A stretch of DNA of 64,000 nucleotides, from assembly GCA_019155205.2 (NCBI GenBank), contig JAHNZQ020000308.1:3465618-3529617 (forward strand), written 5' to 3'. The notes beneath the pieces were generated by a model. That model had not been told where the DNA came from. It saw only the letters and a program-made list of their open reading frames with translations, and made no database searches. This stretch comes from Gracilaria vermiculophylla. Taxonomy: Eukaryota; Rhodophyta; Florideophyceae; Gracilariales; Gracilariaceae. The translations under genes were made by a program, and so were the position numbers. Positions 1 to 10,127 of this stretch are shown here, in pieces (position 1 is the first letter of the stretch; each line of letters opens with the position of its first letter).

Positions 1-634
1 TCTTGCGGATGGAATCTGCGCCCAATGGCTTCAAACTGAAAAGGTTTGACGAAGAACCAGGGTTATTGGCAGCTTTCTTGAACGCAAAAGGAGCTTGTTT
101 GTTGCTCTTTGCCTTGGTCTTAGCCTTGACCATCGAAAGAAACGAAGTTGGAGTGGTTTTCTTCTCCATGCTGTTCTTATTCACGAGGCTCGCGTCTCCG
201 CCAAGACGAGGATCAATTCGCTGGTCGAACACAAACGTACTAGATTTGAAAACATTGAAGCGTCCATCCCTCAGTTCATTCGGCTCATGAGAAGGGCGCC
301 TGACCAAATCTCTTTCCCGTTTAGTGTCATCAGCAATCCAAGCCGCATGCGGCGATGGCGCAGAGCTCGCGGTGGCAGGACCGACTGCCCAAACCTGTTT
401 TCTATCAGTTGGAGATGGTGAGGTGGTCAACAGTGTTTTCAACGCGTCTGTCCGCTGATCGCGGCGCGAAACAATCCACAGAACGCTGAGCTTTCCGGGT
501 GGTTGGGAGCGTATGTACGAGAGTAGCAGCTCTTGTGCGGAGCGTGTCGGTATGGAGAACAGTGCTGAGGCGTGACGGAACGAAACGCATTGCAGCTTGC
601 CGTAGATGAGAGCGTCCAGTTTGGCGTGCTCCAT
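1..634 (-). CDS. POLD3: Probable DNA polymerase delta subunit 3 (POLD3/Cdc27-like), 5' part only
   Basis: A minus-strand frame stays open from an ATG at 634 to the left edge, giving 211 visible codons with no stop. The N-terminus (MEHAKLDALIYGKLQCVSFR) is followed by an amphipathic segment and a hydrophobic strand (KLSVLWIVSRRD). A Ser/Pro-rich linker follows, then a basic stretch (FLSMVKAKTKAKSNKQ). This order resembles POLD3/Cdc27: an N-terminal winged-helix fold that binds the polymerase B-subunit, then a disordered Lys-rich tail. The family is an accessory subunit of replicative DNA polymerase delta in the nucleus; the C-terminal PCNA-binding motif would lie outside the window. An in-frame ATG at 733 would add 33 Arg/Pro-rich residues; 634 is preferred because similarity starts there. 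The identification is from memory of the family, so moderate. Confidence 0.55.
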   Translation of the reverse strand, partial: MEHAKLDALIYGKLQCVSFRHASALFSIPTRSAQELLLSYIRSQPPGKLSVLWIVSRRDQRTDALKTLLTTSPSPTDRKQVWAVGPATASSAPSPHAAWIADDTKRERDLVRRPSHEPNELRDGRFNVFKSSTFVFDQRIDPRLGGDASLVNKNSMEKKTTPTSFLSMVKAKTKAKSNKQAPFAFKKAANNPGSSSNLFSLKPLGADSIRK

Positions 635-734
635 TGTTGAGTTCAAGATGGGAAGGCTGCCGCGCGCGCTGCAGACGATGGCCGGACCGAGACCAGATAG
701 TGTCCGTGGGCGCCTGGGCGCGCGGAGTTGCATC

Positions 735-2535
735 CTGCAAGGCTTGCAAAGCTGGTCATGGCTGGTTTGGTTTTGAGCGCACACAGGACCAAGTGTGAGT
801 TCGCTTTGCTTTTTCGCGGAGGTTTGGCGGGAACCCCAGTTTTGATCTCCTATCAAATTCCACTCCTTGTTTTTTAAAAACTTGAAGCTAAAGTATGCCC
901 AATAGTGCAATAATTCAATGAAGCATGTGCATCAACCAAACCGAAGACACCTTCATTTTGGTCCTTTCCGTCAAGAACATATGATATTTCGAGTCAGCAC
1001 ATCGTTGGAGGCTGTTTTACATGGAAAAGGGGCATATAGTGAACTCTTTAGCCACAGAATAAGATCTTCAGGACAACAATCTCAATTATGGTAAGAACAT
1101 CGTTTCGCGAAACAGATTTTCTGGGTTTTCTGTTGGTTTTTGAAATAGAGAGCTAACTTATACGCAGAACGTACGTCCAAGAGATGCTATCTCTAGGTAC
1201 TGTATCGAGATAAATTTCTAACAACAACGCCGATTTTCTATTCAAATGACTCAAAGCGCACAGAGTCAATTGCGAAACAACCTAACAGCTATAGCACCCT
1301 TTATCAGCAATTTGTAAATATCCTAGCATCAATAATGAGAAACGCGGTACAAAGAGCTGTTGAACCGAAGAAACAATGAAAATGGGTTATGAAAAAATAA
1401 AAAATAAACTTGCAAAGAAAGTTCCAATCGTCCAAACCCAGTTTTATTCGGTACAGATGCATCAATATTTTACGCGTTTAAATGGTACTTTATAAAACGT
1501 TCATGAGATGCGAATTCTTTGCCAAAAGACAAACTCGATTCGAAGAAACTCTTACGGGGAGCATTAGTGTAGGACACAGCCGCGTTTCGACTAATTTGAT
1601 TCGATTCTGCCAGGCAATGGAAAAGTATTCCTGTTGTGTGGTGGCGCTTGGTTATGATTCTACGCTTCACCACAAACTTTTCTGGTTCGGTCTTGACGCC
1701 GCGAACTAGGAATTCTAATGCAGCGCAAGTTTACAATCATACCTTCATAAAAGAGAGTTACCAATCTCATCATTCAATATCCGTCTTATTTTAATCTGTT
1801 GTCATACGTATGCGTAGGATTTTGTCATATTGACATCCTTCATCAACGAAAGCAAAATTAAACCCTTATAAGCAGGGAACTTAAATTATTATTTGGATTG
1901 AAGCCAATTCACTCCCTCTTATCTCTTGATATCTGAATTGATGCTGCTTTACGAGCAAACTGAAACTCAGATCATTGCAAATATCGACCTCTGGTGCCCT
2001 TCTTGTTGCAGTTCTTTTCCACTAGTTAGCAAGTTTGCCGCAACTACGCCAATAACATATAGTCTGTGCCGAACTCGCATCATCACAACAAGAAAGCATC
2101 ATGCGTTGTGCAAATAACAAAAGCCAAAACGGCGAAATGATGTGTGCTTTAATGACCTTTCGTCCAACGACATCTAGTCTTGACCTTGTGCACATTGACG
2201 GATTTCTGGATCCACAGAGACATGGATCTAGAATCTTGTAAACAGCCGTGCCGTCCATAAAAATCATCATCAAACGTTCTCAAGAGTTTTTAGCAATCAC
2301 TAAAACGAACTCTTTTCTTGCTGTGCTCACCAAAACTGACATGGACGGGTTTCGGATCTGATGTTCATGTCAAGATTAAATTCACACCTTGGGTAATGCA
2401 TGGAAAAGGATGTAGGTCAATACTCTTTCATCAGAAAAATACGAACGAAAGCAAATCTGTTGGTTATCACTTTGTTTACAAACAATCCGTAATATGGCAT
2501 TGCTGCCCACAATCACACCATTTCAGTTAGACTAG
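735..2535. other. Gene-free AT-rich stretch
   Basis: Between the POLD3-like gene and the 3' end of the oxidase gene I see only short, overlapping frames on both strands (largest about 80 codons) with no recognisable motif. The base composition is AT-rich compared with the flanking genes. No RNA gene, repeat or transposon end was recognised. Confidence 0.6.
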
Positions 2536-4452
2536 TTAATTTTGTGTTTGTTCTCCGACAGCCTGGGCTTCGTCATCCTCGCCACTGAGCTCGTCGCCCT
2601 CCGCTTTCTCATCCTCCGTGCCCCAGCGAACGGCCTTCGAAAACATGCTTGCTGAATTCACAGCCGCTATGGCATCCATCTCCGCATGTTTTGCAATTCG
2701 ACGTAAAGCCTTTGCATAAATGAAATGTGTTCCAAGCACAATATACGGCATGCAATCATCGACATGCCTTTGACGCGGGAGAACTGACGTCGAGTAAGCA
2801 TTCCGCGCAATAGGTTCAAAAAACTCAAGCCTTGCACCTTCCTCAAACATCTCGTGCATTAGCCCTGATGATTCAAAGTCTCCGCCACAGATGATCTTGT
2901 ACACTCCTGGTTTCTCGCTTGAAACTTCCCGCACGCGTTCAAAACGCGAGAACCCAGGCGCATGCATAACATCAATGTAGTCGGGAATCTTCCTTTCGTC
3001 TGCAAAGCGGAAGAAAGAAGACTGAGCCTTGCCAACGACAACAGCTACATGCGAACAAGCACTAGGTGGAACGGTCTGCTCGTTCGACTCTTCTTCGGAA
3101 GCGTCGCTGGGTTCGGCGGCGTGAGATCTGGTTTGCTCCCGTTCTGCTTCTTCAGCGGTTTCCTTGTCTCGAACGTACCCGAGCATATTTGATAGCGAAT
3201 TACCAACTGGTGTATCGATCGTCATTTCTCCCTCCTTTGGCGAGGCACACAGAACCACGCCATCAAATGAGTCCGTGCCACCATGAGCATATGATATGTT
3301 GTATTTCTTTGTCTCTTCACAAAAGACAATTGCCGTGACCGTAGTATCGAATTTGATCTCAACTGGCATTGTTGCCTTTGCGGCATCAATCAGCGCCGTG
3401 CACACAGCAGCATTGTTCGGAGCAACGGTACAAAGACGATCTTTAGCATCGCTGTTAATTGGATCACTGTCCAGCATCGAAAATTGTAACGCTAGCGCGT
3501 TGACTTGCTTCATACTCGCACCCGTGTTCTCTTGAATGGCAGTAGGAGCGATGTGGCGGTCGACATATTCACGTTTGTACTGAAATTGAGTGGTATAATC
3601 CAATGCAGTACTGCGTAGGTACGAATCAAGTTCAGCACGTTGCACGAGAGTACCGACAGAAATGGAACAAGTAGCTATGTTCTTCGCATTCATTTTAGAA
3701 AGCAATTTGGTGAAGCCAACAACGCTTCCGCGAGCAATAGCTGGTGTGATGCCGTACTTGAGCAAAAGCGGCAGAGTAGTCCCCCAAAAAGAGTAGTTTT
3801 GTTGCCAAATTTCAACAACCCGTGTCGGAGAAAACACAGCCAGCGCCAGCAATACCAAACATTGGGCAAACATGATACCACGGTTAACCTTGCCGATGAT
3901 CGTGTTTCTTAACTGTTCCGCAGAGTACAAAAAGTACGCAAAAGCGGCAGTGCGCCAGATGTTGTTATTCAAGAAGCGGTAAAGCAGGTCGAGAAACGGC
4001 CACCCTGCATGAATGAGCGGAAACTTGTCGTCCTTCCAATTCCACACTGCATAGCTTCGAATGAGCGATCGATACGATCCAGAGGCCCATGGTTTCCGAA
4101 AAACAACCGCCCGCACATGGCCGCGACGTGCCACGGTAGAACCCGGTATGGCCAGTCGTCTATTCAAAAAAGGAATAGTTCCGCGTCCGTCGTTAGCAGT
4201 GTCAATAAGATCGGACAAGTACGTGCCCTCAAGAACTGGGAGAGTGGCGTAGGAGCCGACCTCCACGCTCAAGTCGTCATCAATCCGGAATGAGCGCAGC
4301 GAGTTTCCACCAAGGCCTGACTGGCATTCTAGAATGGTGACGGAAAAGCTCTCATCAGACGCCAATTTTTGTTGATCGTGTTCTTGAACAAGTGCGAGGT
4401 CTAACGTTGTGGCACACCCGAGCAAGTTGCCTCCGACCACAGCTATCTTCAT
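2536..4452 (-). CDS. PCYOX1: Prenylcysteine oxidase/lyase family flavoprotein
   Basis: 638 residues from ATG at 4452. The N-terminus is a Rossmann FAD-binding fold (MKIAVVGGNLLGC, then an acidic strand end ILECQSGLGG at about 40-50) and a second flavin contact (LSVEVGSYATLP, about 60-71). Mid-protein, around YVDRHIAPTAIQENTG, the order of motifs matches the prenylcysteine lyase domain. The C-terminal block (HFIYAKALRRIAKHAEMDAI) matches the end of that family. Known enzymes use FAD and O2 to split the thioether of farnesyl- or geranylgeranyl-cysteine during breakdown of prenylated proteins, in lysosomes or associated membranes. A Glu/Ser-rich insert (about 430-465) and an acidic tail are lineage-specific. 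At 638 residues it is longer than the roughly 500 of animal enzymes. No clear signal peptide is seen. It is divergent from PGK. Confidence 0.88.
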   Translation of the reverse strand: MKIAVVGGNLLGCATTLDLALVQEHDQQKLASDESFSVTILECQSGLGGNSLRSFRIDDDLSVEVGSYATLPVLEGTYLSDLIDTANDGRGTIPFLNRRLAIPGSTVARRGHVRAVVFRKPWASGSYRSLIRSYAVWNWKDDKFPLIHAGWPFLDLLYRFLNNNIWRTAAFAYFLYSAEQLRNTIIGKVNRGIMFAQCLVLLALAVFSPTRVVEIWQQNYSFWGTTLPLLLKYGITPAIARGSVVGFTKLLSKMNAKNIATCSISVGTLVQRAELDSYLRSTALDYTTQFQYKREYVDRHIAPTAIQENTGASMKQVNALALQFSMLDSDPINSDAKDRLCTVAPNNAAVCTALIDAAKATMPVEIKFDTTVTAIVFCEETKKYNISYAHGGTDSFDGVVLCASPKEGEMTIDTPVGNSLSNMLGYVRDKETAEEAEREQTRSHAAEPSDASEEESNEQTVPPSACSHVAVVVGKAQSSFFRFADERKIPDYIDVMHAPGFSRFERVREVSSEKPGVYKIICGGDFESSGLMHEMFEEGARLEFFEPIARNAYSTSVLPRQRHVDDCMPYIVLGTHFIYAKALRRIAKHAEMDAIAAVNSASMFSKAVRWGTEDEKAEGDELSGEDDEAQAVGEQTQN

Positions 4453-4507
4453 GGCGTTCCTCGACGGAGATACACATACAAGCCTTTTTCAAACCGCGGC
4501 ATAACGC

Positions 4508-4515
4508 TTTATAAA
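4508..4515 (-). promoter_or_regulatory. TATA-like box of the prenylcysteine oxidase gene
   Basis: A palindromic TTTATAAA lies about 56 bases upstream of the minus-strand ATG at 4452, a normal distance for a TATA element with a short leader. It also reads on the plus strand, but it is nearly 580 bases from the PGK ATG, so it is assigned to the minus-strand gene. Assignment is by position only. Confidence 0.45.
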
Positions 4516-4685
4516 TCTGTTTCACGAAATTGGGGTTGGTGGGGACAAGCGCTCCAAGCCGCCCCCCTCCAACGAATCAGGTCGCATGGGCCGAATCTAG
4601 CGGAACCCCAAAGTCGCAGAATCCGGGCACCGCGCTCAAACGTATTGACCATCGCATCTCGTCCCACTGGTGCTCTGGGCGACAA

Positions 4686-4756
4686 ATTGGGCAATTTAAT
4701 GCCTCGCTGTCGCGCCGTGATTGGAAGAAGTTTTATAGCGCGGCGCCTGCGATTGG
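4686..4756. promoter_or_regulatory. Cluster of three inverted CCAAT boxes in the divergent promoter
   Basis: ATTGG (CCAAT on the other strand) occurs at 4686-4690, 4720-4724 and 4752-4756, within 71 bases, in the 639-base region shared by the oxidase and PGK genes. CCAAT clusters are typical NF-Y-type elements of constitutively expressed housekeeping promoters. Their position favours regulation of PGK, possibly of both genes. Confidence 0.4.
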
Positions 4757-5091
4757 CGCGGATGTCGGATCGAATCATTGAGCCTGGAAAGAAAAAAAAA
4801 AGATCTCAGTGAGCTTGCATGGTTGCACACCCGTACACGTTATGCCATTGATCCCAATGAACGCTCGGCCACGCGCCCTGCGAACATGCGGATTTCGCCC
4901 AAATCCTCATTGCTGCTACCCCTTTACTCTCCTCATCCATTCCAACACGCTCTCAGTTACGCTCCGCTTGCATCCTACGTTGTCCTTCGTCGTCCTTCTT
5001 CTCCTTTCTGCGGTACGGATCGCATCGCAGCGCACGCGATCTCGAATAATCAATCCTATCCTTCGGTTCATCCCAAAGCATCTCTTGCGAC

Positions 5092-6342
5092 ATGCCCAAG
5101 CTTGGGGTTGATAGCGTGGACTTGGCCGGCAAAAGAGTCTTCATTCGTGTCGACTTCAATGTTCCTTTCGACAAAGAAACAGGGAAAAATATCACCAACA
5201 CGCAGAGAATCGACGCAGCTTTGCCCACTATAGAGTATGTACTTTCCAAAGATGCCAAGTCAGTCGTCCTAGCATCTCATCTGGGCCGTCCCAACGGCAA
5301 AGTGAACCCCAAATTCTCTCTCGAACCCGTGGCCAAAGTTGTGTCCGAAAAGCTCGGAAAAGAAGTCAAGTTTCTCCCCTCATGCGTCGGCGCCGATACG
5401 GAAGCTGCCTGTGCAGATCCACCGTCCGGCACTGTATTCTTACTAGAAAACCTGCGCTTCTTCGCAGAAGAGGAGGGCAAAGGCGTGGACGACGAAGGAA
5501 ACAAGTACAAGCCCGACAAGGAGAAGGTCCTTGAGTTCCGCGCAAGCTTGTCAAAATTGGCTGATGTGTACATCAATGATGCGTTCGGAACTGCCCATCG
5601 CGCGCACTCCTCCATGGTTGGCGTTGATCTATCTCCGAAAGCCGCAGGGTTTTTGATGAAGAAGGAGCTTGATTATTTCAGCAAAGCACTTGACACCCCT
5701 GTTCATCCGTTCCTAAGCATTCTCGGCGGCTCCAAGGTTTCTGACAAGATTCAGCTCATTAACAACCTTTTGGATAAGGTAGATGAAATGATTATCGGTG
5801 GTGGTATGAGCTTTACCTTCAAGAAGGTGGTGGACGGTATGGGTATCGGAAGCTCACTTTTCGATGAAGCGGGGGCAGCCATAGCGAGCGACATTGTGAA
5901 AAAGGCGGAAGAAAAAGGCGTCAAGTTACATTTCCCAACCGATTTTGTCATCGCCGACAAGTTTGCCCCAGACGCCGAGTCAAAGATTGCCACTGCTGCG
6001 GAAGGCATTCCAGATGACTGGATGGGCCTGGATGCGGGGCCTGAGTCACGTGAAAGCATGCGTGAAGTTATCATGCGCGCCAAGACCATTGTGTGGAACG
6101 GTCCTGTGGGCGTGTTTGAGTTTGAGAAGTTTGCTCAGGGGACAAAGGCGGTTATGGACGCTGTGGTTGACGCTACAGCAGCGGGCGCAACAACTATCAT
6201 TGGTGGCGGCGACACAGCCACGGCTGCCAAGGATTTCGGCGCTGCTGACAAAGTTAGTCACGTCTCCACTGGTGGCGGTGCTAGTTTAGAGTTATTGGAA
6301 GGTAAGGAACTCCCTGGTGTTGCGGCCTTGTCAGATGCATGA
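5092..6342 (+). CDS. PGK: Phosphoglycerate kinase
   Basis: 416 residues, the full usual length, from ATG at 5092. It interconverts 1,3-bisphosphoglycerate + ADP and 3-phosphoglycerate + ATP in glycolysis or the Calvin cycle. Diagnostic motifs appear in order: the PGK signature RVDFNVP, substrate-binding [33 protein letters not shown] at the start of the nucleotide domain, [15 protein letters not shown] and the C-terminal GGGDTATA / [13 protein letters not shown]. No in-frame extension exists upstream of the ATG, so there is no transit peptide and a cytosolic isoform is likely. The leader before the ATG is pyrimidine-rich. The gene has no intron and codon use is balanced, as expected of a highly expressed gene. 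A CCAAT cluster lies about 340-400 bases upstream. Confidence 0.98.
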   Translation: MPKLGVDSVDLAGKRVFIRVDFNVPFDKETGKNITNTQRIDAALPTIEYVLSKDAKSVVLASHLGRPNGKVNPKFSLEPVAKVVSEKLGKEVKFLPSCVGADTEAACADPPSGTVFLLENLRFFAEEEGKGVDDEGNKYKPDKEKVLEFRASLSKLADVYINDAFGTAHRAHSSMVGVDLSPKAAGFLMKKELDYFSKALDTPVHPFLSILGGSKVSDKIQLINNLLDKVDEMIIGGGMSFTFKKVVDGMGIGSSLFDEAGAAIASDIVKKAEEKGVKLHFPTDFVIADKFAPDAESKIATAAEGIPDDWMGLDAGPESRESMREVIMRAKTIVWNGPVGVFEFEKFAQGTKAVMDAVVDATAAGATTIIGGGDTATAAKDFGAADKVSHVSTGGGASLELLEGKELPGVAALSDA

Positions 6343-9151
6343 GCACGCAGAGCATTTGCTGGAGCACATTTTGGTGTTGCTTAGAATCTACGAAATAGCA
6401 TTCAATTCTGGACAATATGAAATGCTCCTATCTTACAGCATAGAAGAACACTATAATAATACTTGAAACGCGATGGTAACCCTACAAGCAGCGTCGAATC
6501 TTCAGCGCACTATTAAACCAAGCTATAGAAATCATTCTAGAGCGGTGTTCAGGTGTTGAGAGGCAGCGGTCATACATGATTTCTTTGGTATCACGAGGCT
6601 CTAGTTCCGACAGATATCTCTTTGCAAAAGTTTTCGTCAGTCGCAAAACCTAGCCAGCAGACAACGATTAGATAGATGAACGAAACATATAATGAGACTA
6701 GTCTGTGTGCCATTTCGCACCTGTATTGCACGTTCATATTTCAATTTCTTTATTTCCTTACGTACGACGCAGAAGTTCGGAAAACAAAGGCGATGGTTTT
6801 TTTTTCATATTGTTACCCGGCATGGAACCAATCTGATGGGGTTCTGATTGCAATCCTGTTTTGCAATCTTCAGTCCGATTGGAAGACCATATTAAAATCT
6901 CCCATGAGACAACCATCAAAATTGACCATCAGATTGCAGTCTTTTGTGGGAACAATAGTTGACATCCGCTTGCGATATTTTGTTTACCAAAAGCAACTAG
7001 TAATTCATATACATGATATCATCACGATGAATGTTATCTATCCCCCATTCAGCATCAAACGCTTTCAATTAACTTCGAAAACTTCTTACTCCTTTTTGAT
7101 CAATCTCAACGATTCTTGAACTACAATAGCATCCTAAAACCCTTGTGGATGAGAAGAATAACACTGGCTTTAAAGATTTGCGGCGTAGTTGGCTTATCAT
7201 TGTCCGTCGATAGATTTCAAAATATAGATGACAACCGCTCAACCTGTTTGAATGATAGAAGTAATTTTTGACGATGATGGGATTTTTGGTTTCCCATCAA
7301 CTGATTTGACCATTTTGGTGATGGACGGGGGGGAAGGGGGGGGGGGGGGGTTGGTTGGATTGCAGCCTTCAGGTTGTCTATCGATGGCATATCCATCAAT
7401 TGCTATCCATACTAGATTATGACATGGTGCTTGAAGCGAAACAAAACTGATCTGTTTTGTTTCCAGATAACGACGAGTAGTATGTATGGCGCAAATTAGG
7501 CAGGCTTTTCGGCAGCACCAGTATTGTCCCTGTCAGAACATATCTTCCCAAAATACGGTATAGTGCATGCTAGTGGACGTCGTAAAATCGCTTGTGCTCT
7601 TCTAGTCACTTTAGTTTGTACGCTGTTGGCATTTTGCATCTTCAATGACTGGACGCCTTGAGGGCAACCGTGAAGCATGGTCCGCATACATTTTGAGCCA
7701 ACATAACGACAGGAACGTCATTTGTCTAAGCCAAGCTGACTTTATGGTTCATCCGCTTCATTGGGATGCACAGAATGCGGCATTCGACGCCCTGACTCGT
7801 ATTTTACTATTGATGTAATGTTTAGTTTTTCTTTGTAGAAGATAGTTCCGTAATCGATTCCGGCAGTAATTCGATACCCGACGGCTCCCACTGTCACACC
7901 TATACATTTCCAATATCATGTAAAGAGACTCGAGTCTGCTTCTTCTTAATCAAGAACTTTCGTGGGCTTTCATCTGAATAGCTTTGCGATACTGGATGCT
8001 GAATTTGTTGGCCTTTTTAGAGAGCGATTTTGTTATTTGGAGACTTTACTGCAGCCTCTACTCTAGCTAGGAATAAAAGGCTGTCGTCCACAATAGAGAA
8101 GCTGAATTTCGTTCGTGAAGATGACCCAAAATTGTTGCGTCTACTGTGAAGTGATTTTTCGATTGGATGTCCGTCTTAGCTGAGGAGGGAGCTGCCGAGC
8201 TTTCCGCGTAGTGCTAATTGGATCTAAAGCATATCTTGTTCTCCATGTCTTTGGCATCAAGCATCTTCTGCTCAACATATCCATTTCCTCTTCAAAATAC
8301 TCATAATCAGGGATTTGGTGCCTTACCATACCTCGCTGAATAAAAGAGATTTCAGGTCTACAGAAGACTTGCCTAGCCAATCTTCTCAAAAAGTCTGTTT
8401 CTAACAGCAGGTTACATCAATTTGCTTCCGCAGCACAACATCCTTACGTGGGAATCATCATTCTTTTTCTGATTATGGTCATCCTATACTCTAGTATAAC
8501 ACATAAACTTCGCAATGCGCTGATTTCAAGCTCGAACGTGAAGAACTATAGCTTAAGACCAGGTAAAACGCATTCATCAGTTTTCCATATTATTTCCACC
8601 ATTCCTCATCCACCCAGCCAAGCAACCTTTGCGTACATAGATCAGCCCAACAAATATCGTCGCACCAATGTGTAGCCTTTACAATTGGATGTATCCCGAT
8701 GCGCTCCACTTGTTCTTGATCTCAAAGTTTACGTGACCTTATTGCTCCATTTTATCAACGACACCTGGCACCGTAATCGTCAGAACGAAGGTACACCTGT
8801 GGCCAAGATCCACAAGAATACGTAGAATGCCATGGATGCGGACATCCACGCCTATCGCCAAGGCCATCGTAAGCAGTCATTAGATAGCAGGATCTTTACG
8901 ATAAGTTTTAAAAATAAAAACGCTTTTGCTGTAATTACTCCGCCAAGGTTGATTTCGTGCGCCAATGATTGAATCTAAAAGGACAGTAAGGTTGTTGATA
9001 AAGGGAAGACGGATTTGAAGGTAGAGAGTTTGTGCAGCTGCGATAAACAACATCGCAGACACTTCCGTATATCTGTTACCATACCACTCCTGCAGTCCAG
9101 AATCACTTGAAATCATCATCTCAGCTGAAGGAGGGGAAAGCCAAGAGAACA
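6343..9151. other. Long AT-rich gene-poor stretch with a G-run
   Basis: No convincing gene in 2.8 kb. A G-rich run (7328-7350) interrupts AT-rich sequence. Scattered minus-strand frames (for example around 7500-7690, 7750-7900 and 8141-8389) are each broken by stops and match no family I can name; they could be decayed mobile or retroelement sequence. A plus-strand frame of 147 codons near 6676-7119 is AT-rich and low in coding character. Confidence 0.5.
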
Positions 9152-9909
9152 ATGGGGCAAGAGTATTCTGCGGATGACCATGAGGGAAATATACCAGTCG
9201 ATGAAAATCCAGGAGCGTACGTTGAAGGTGAAACGGGGTTTGAAAATCTTTCAGGATACAGGGTAATGAAAGTGTTTCAAGGAAGCCCGGCATCAAGATC
9301 TGGACTTGCCGTTTACGAAGACTTTGTTGTCGCTCTTAATGGTAAATTGGTGAATGCAGACAATGCATCACTTGCGAATGTCTTACGTGAGAACGAAGGA
9401 AAAGAAGTAGCGTTAGTTGTATGGAACTGCATCGATGCCAAGAAAAGAGACGTCACTTTGCGACCAGTTAAATGGAATGGGCCAGGATTGCTTGGAGCTG
9501 CAGTTCGTTTTGAGGCTTTGCGCGGTGCTGCTGATCATGTTCAAAGGGTGATTGATGTCTTACCTAACAGTCCTGCAGACGAAGCAGGCCTTGTACCTCT
9601 TACTGATTACATTGTGGGAACTCCGGCGGAAGCTTTCCACAGGGAAGCCGATTTCAGTAAGCTTGTATGTAGTTTGGCGTTTGTTATTATTACCAGTTGA
9701 AGCACGGGGCCCAAGCTTCTTTATCGCTGACATTATTCTGCATGTTACTTTTACAGATCTCGGATGCCTTACAAAGACAAACGCCAGCAAGCGTCATGGT
9801 GTTCTCATCTGCAACGAACAGGACTGTAAGTTGACGATCATACGTTTAGTCCTACATTGCTGTGATTAAGGCGGTCACTAACTCGCAGCTTATGCTTTCA
9901 TATATTTAA
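9152..9909 (+). CDS. GRASP: GRASP-type Golgi reassembly stacking protein (three exons)
   Basis: ATG at 9152 gives MGQEYSADD, with Gly2 exposed for N-myristoylation as in GRASP55/65; an upstream in-frame codon at 9107 is not an ATG. Exons are 9152-9664, 9757-9825 and 9889-9909, joined at phase 0 by introns of 92 and 63 bases (GTATGT...ACAG and GTAAGT...GCAG). The product is about 200 residues. The first PDZ-like unit has [18 protein letters not shown] and the second has [31 protein letters not shown] and the strand completed by exons 2-3. These are the two halves of the GRASP domain, which tethers Golgi membranes and supports unconventional secretion. The Ser/Pro-rich C-terminal domain of animal GRASPs is absent. 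The short exon 3 is the least certain part. Confidence 0.9.
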
Positions 9910-10127
9910 GCGTAATATCGAGATAAGACCAAACAAGGAATGGGGAGGAGAAGGTTCACTTGGTTGTGAACTGGCGACTGGATTGTTGCACCGCATTTCT
10001 CGCTCAAGTTAATATTGGTTCTTATGAAATACGTAGTCTACAACGCACACCTCATCACTTAAGGAAGGGCCGTGCATCGAAGACTCATCTTACACTGTGA
10101 CATTTGAGTGTTTATTAACAAAGACGA

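Noticed and set aside
7750..7900. Minus-strand segment reading GYRITAGIDYGT, faintly like an HSP70 ATPase start
   Set aside because: Only a handful of residues resemble the motif; stops interrupt the frame on both sides and nothing downstream fits the family.
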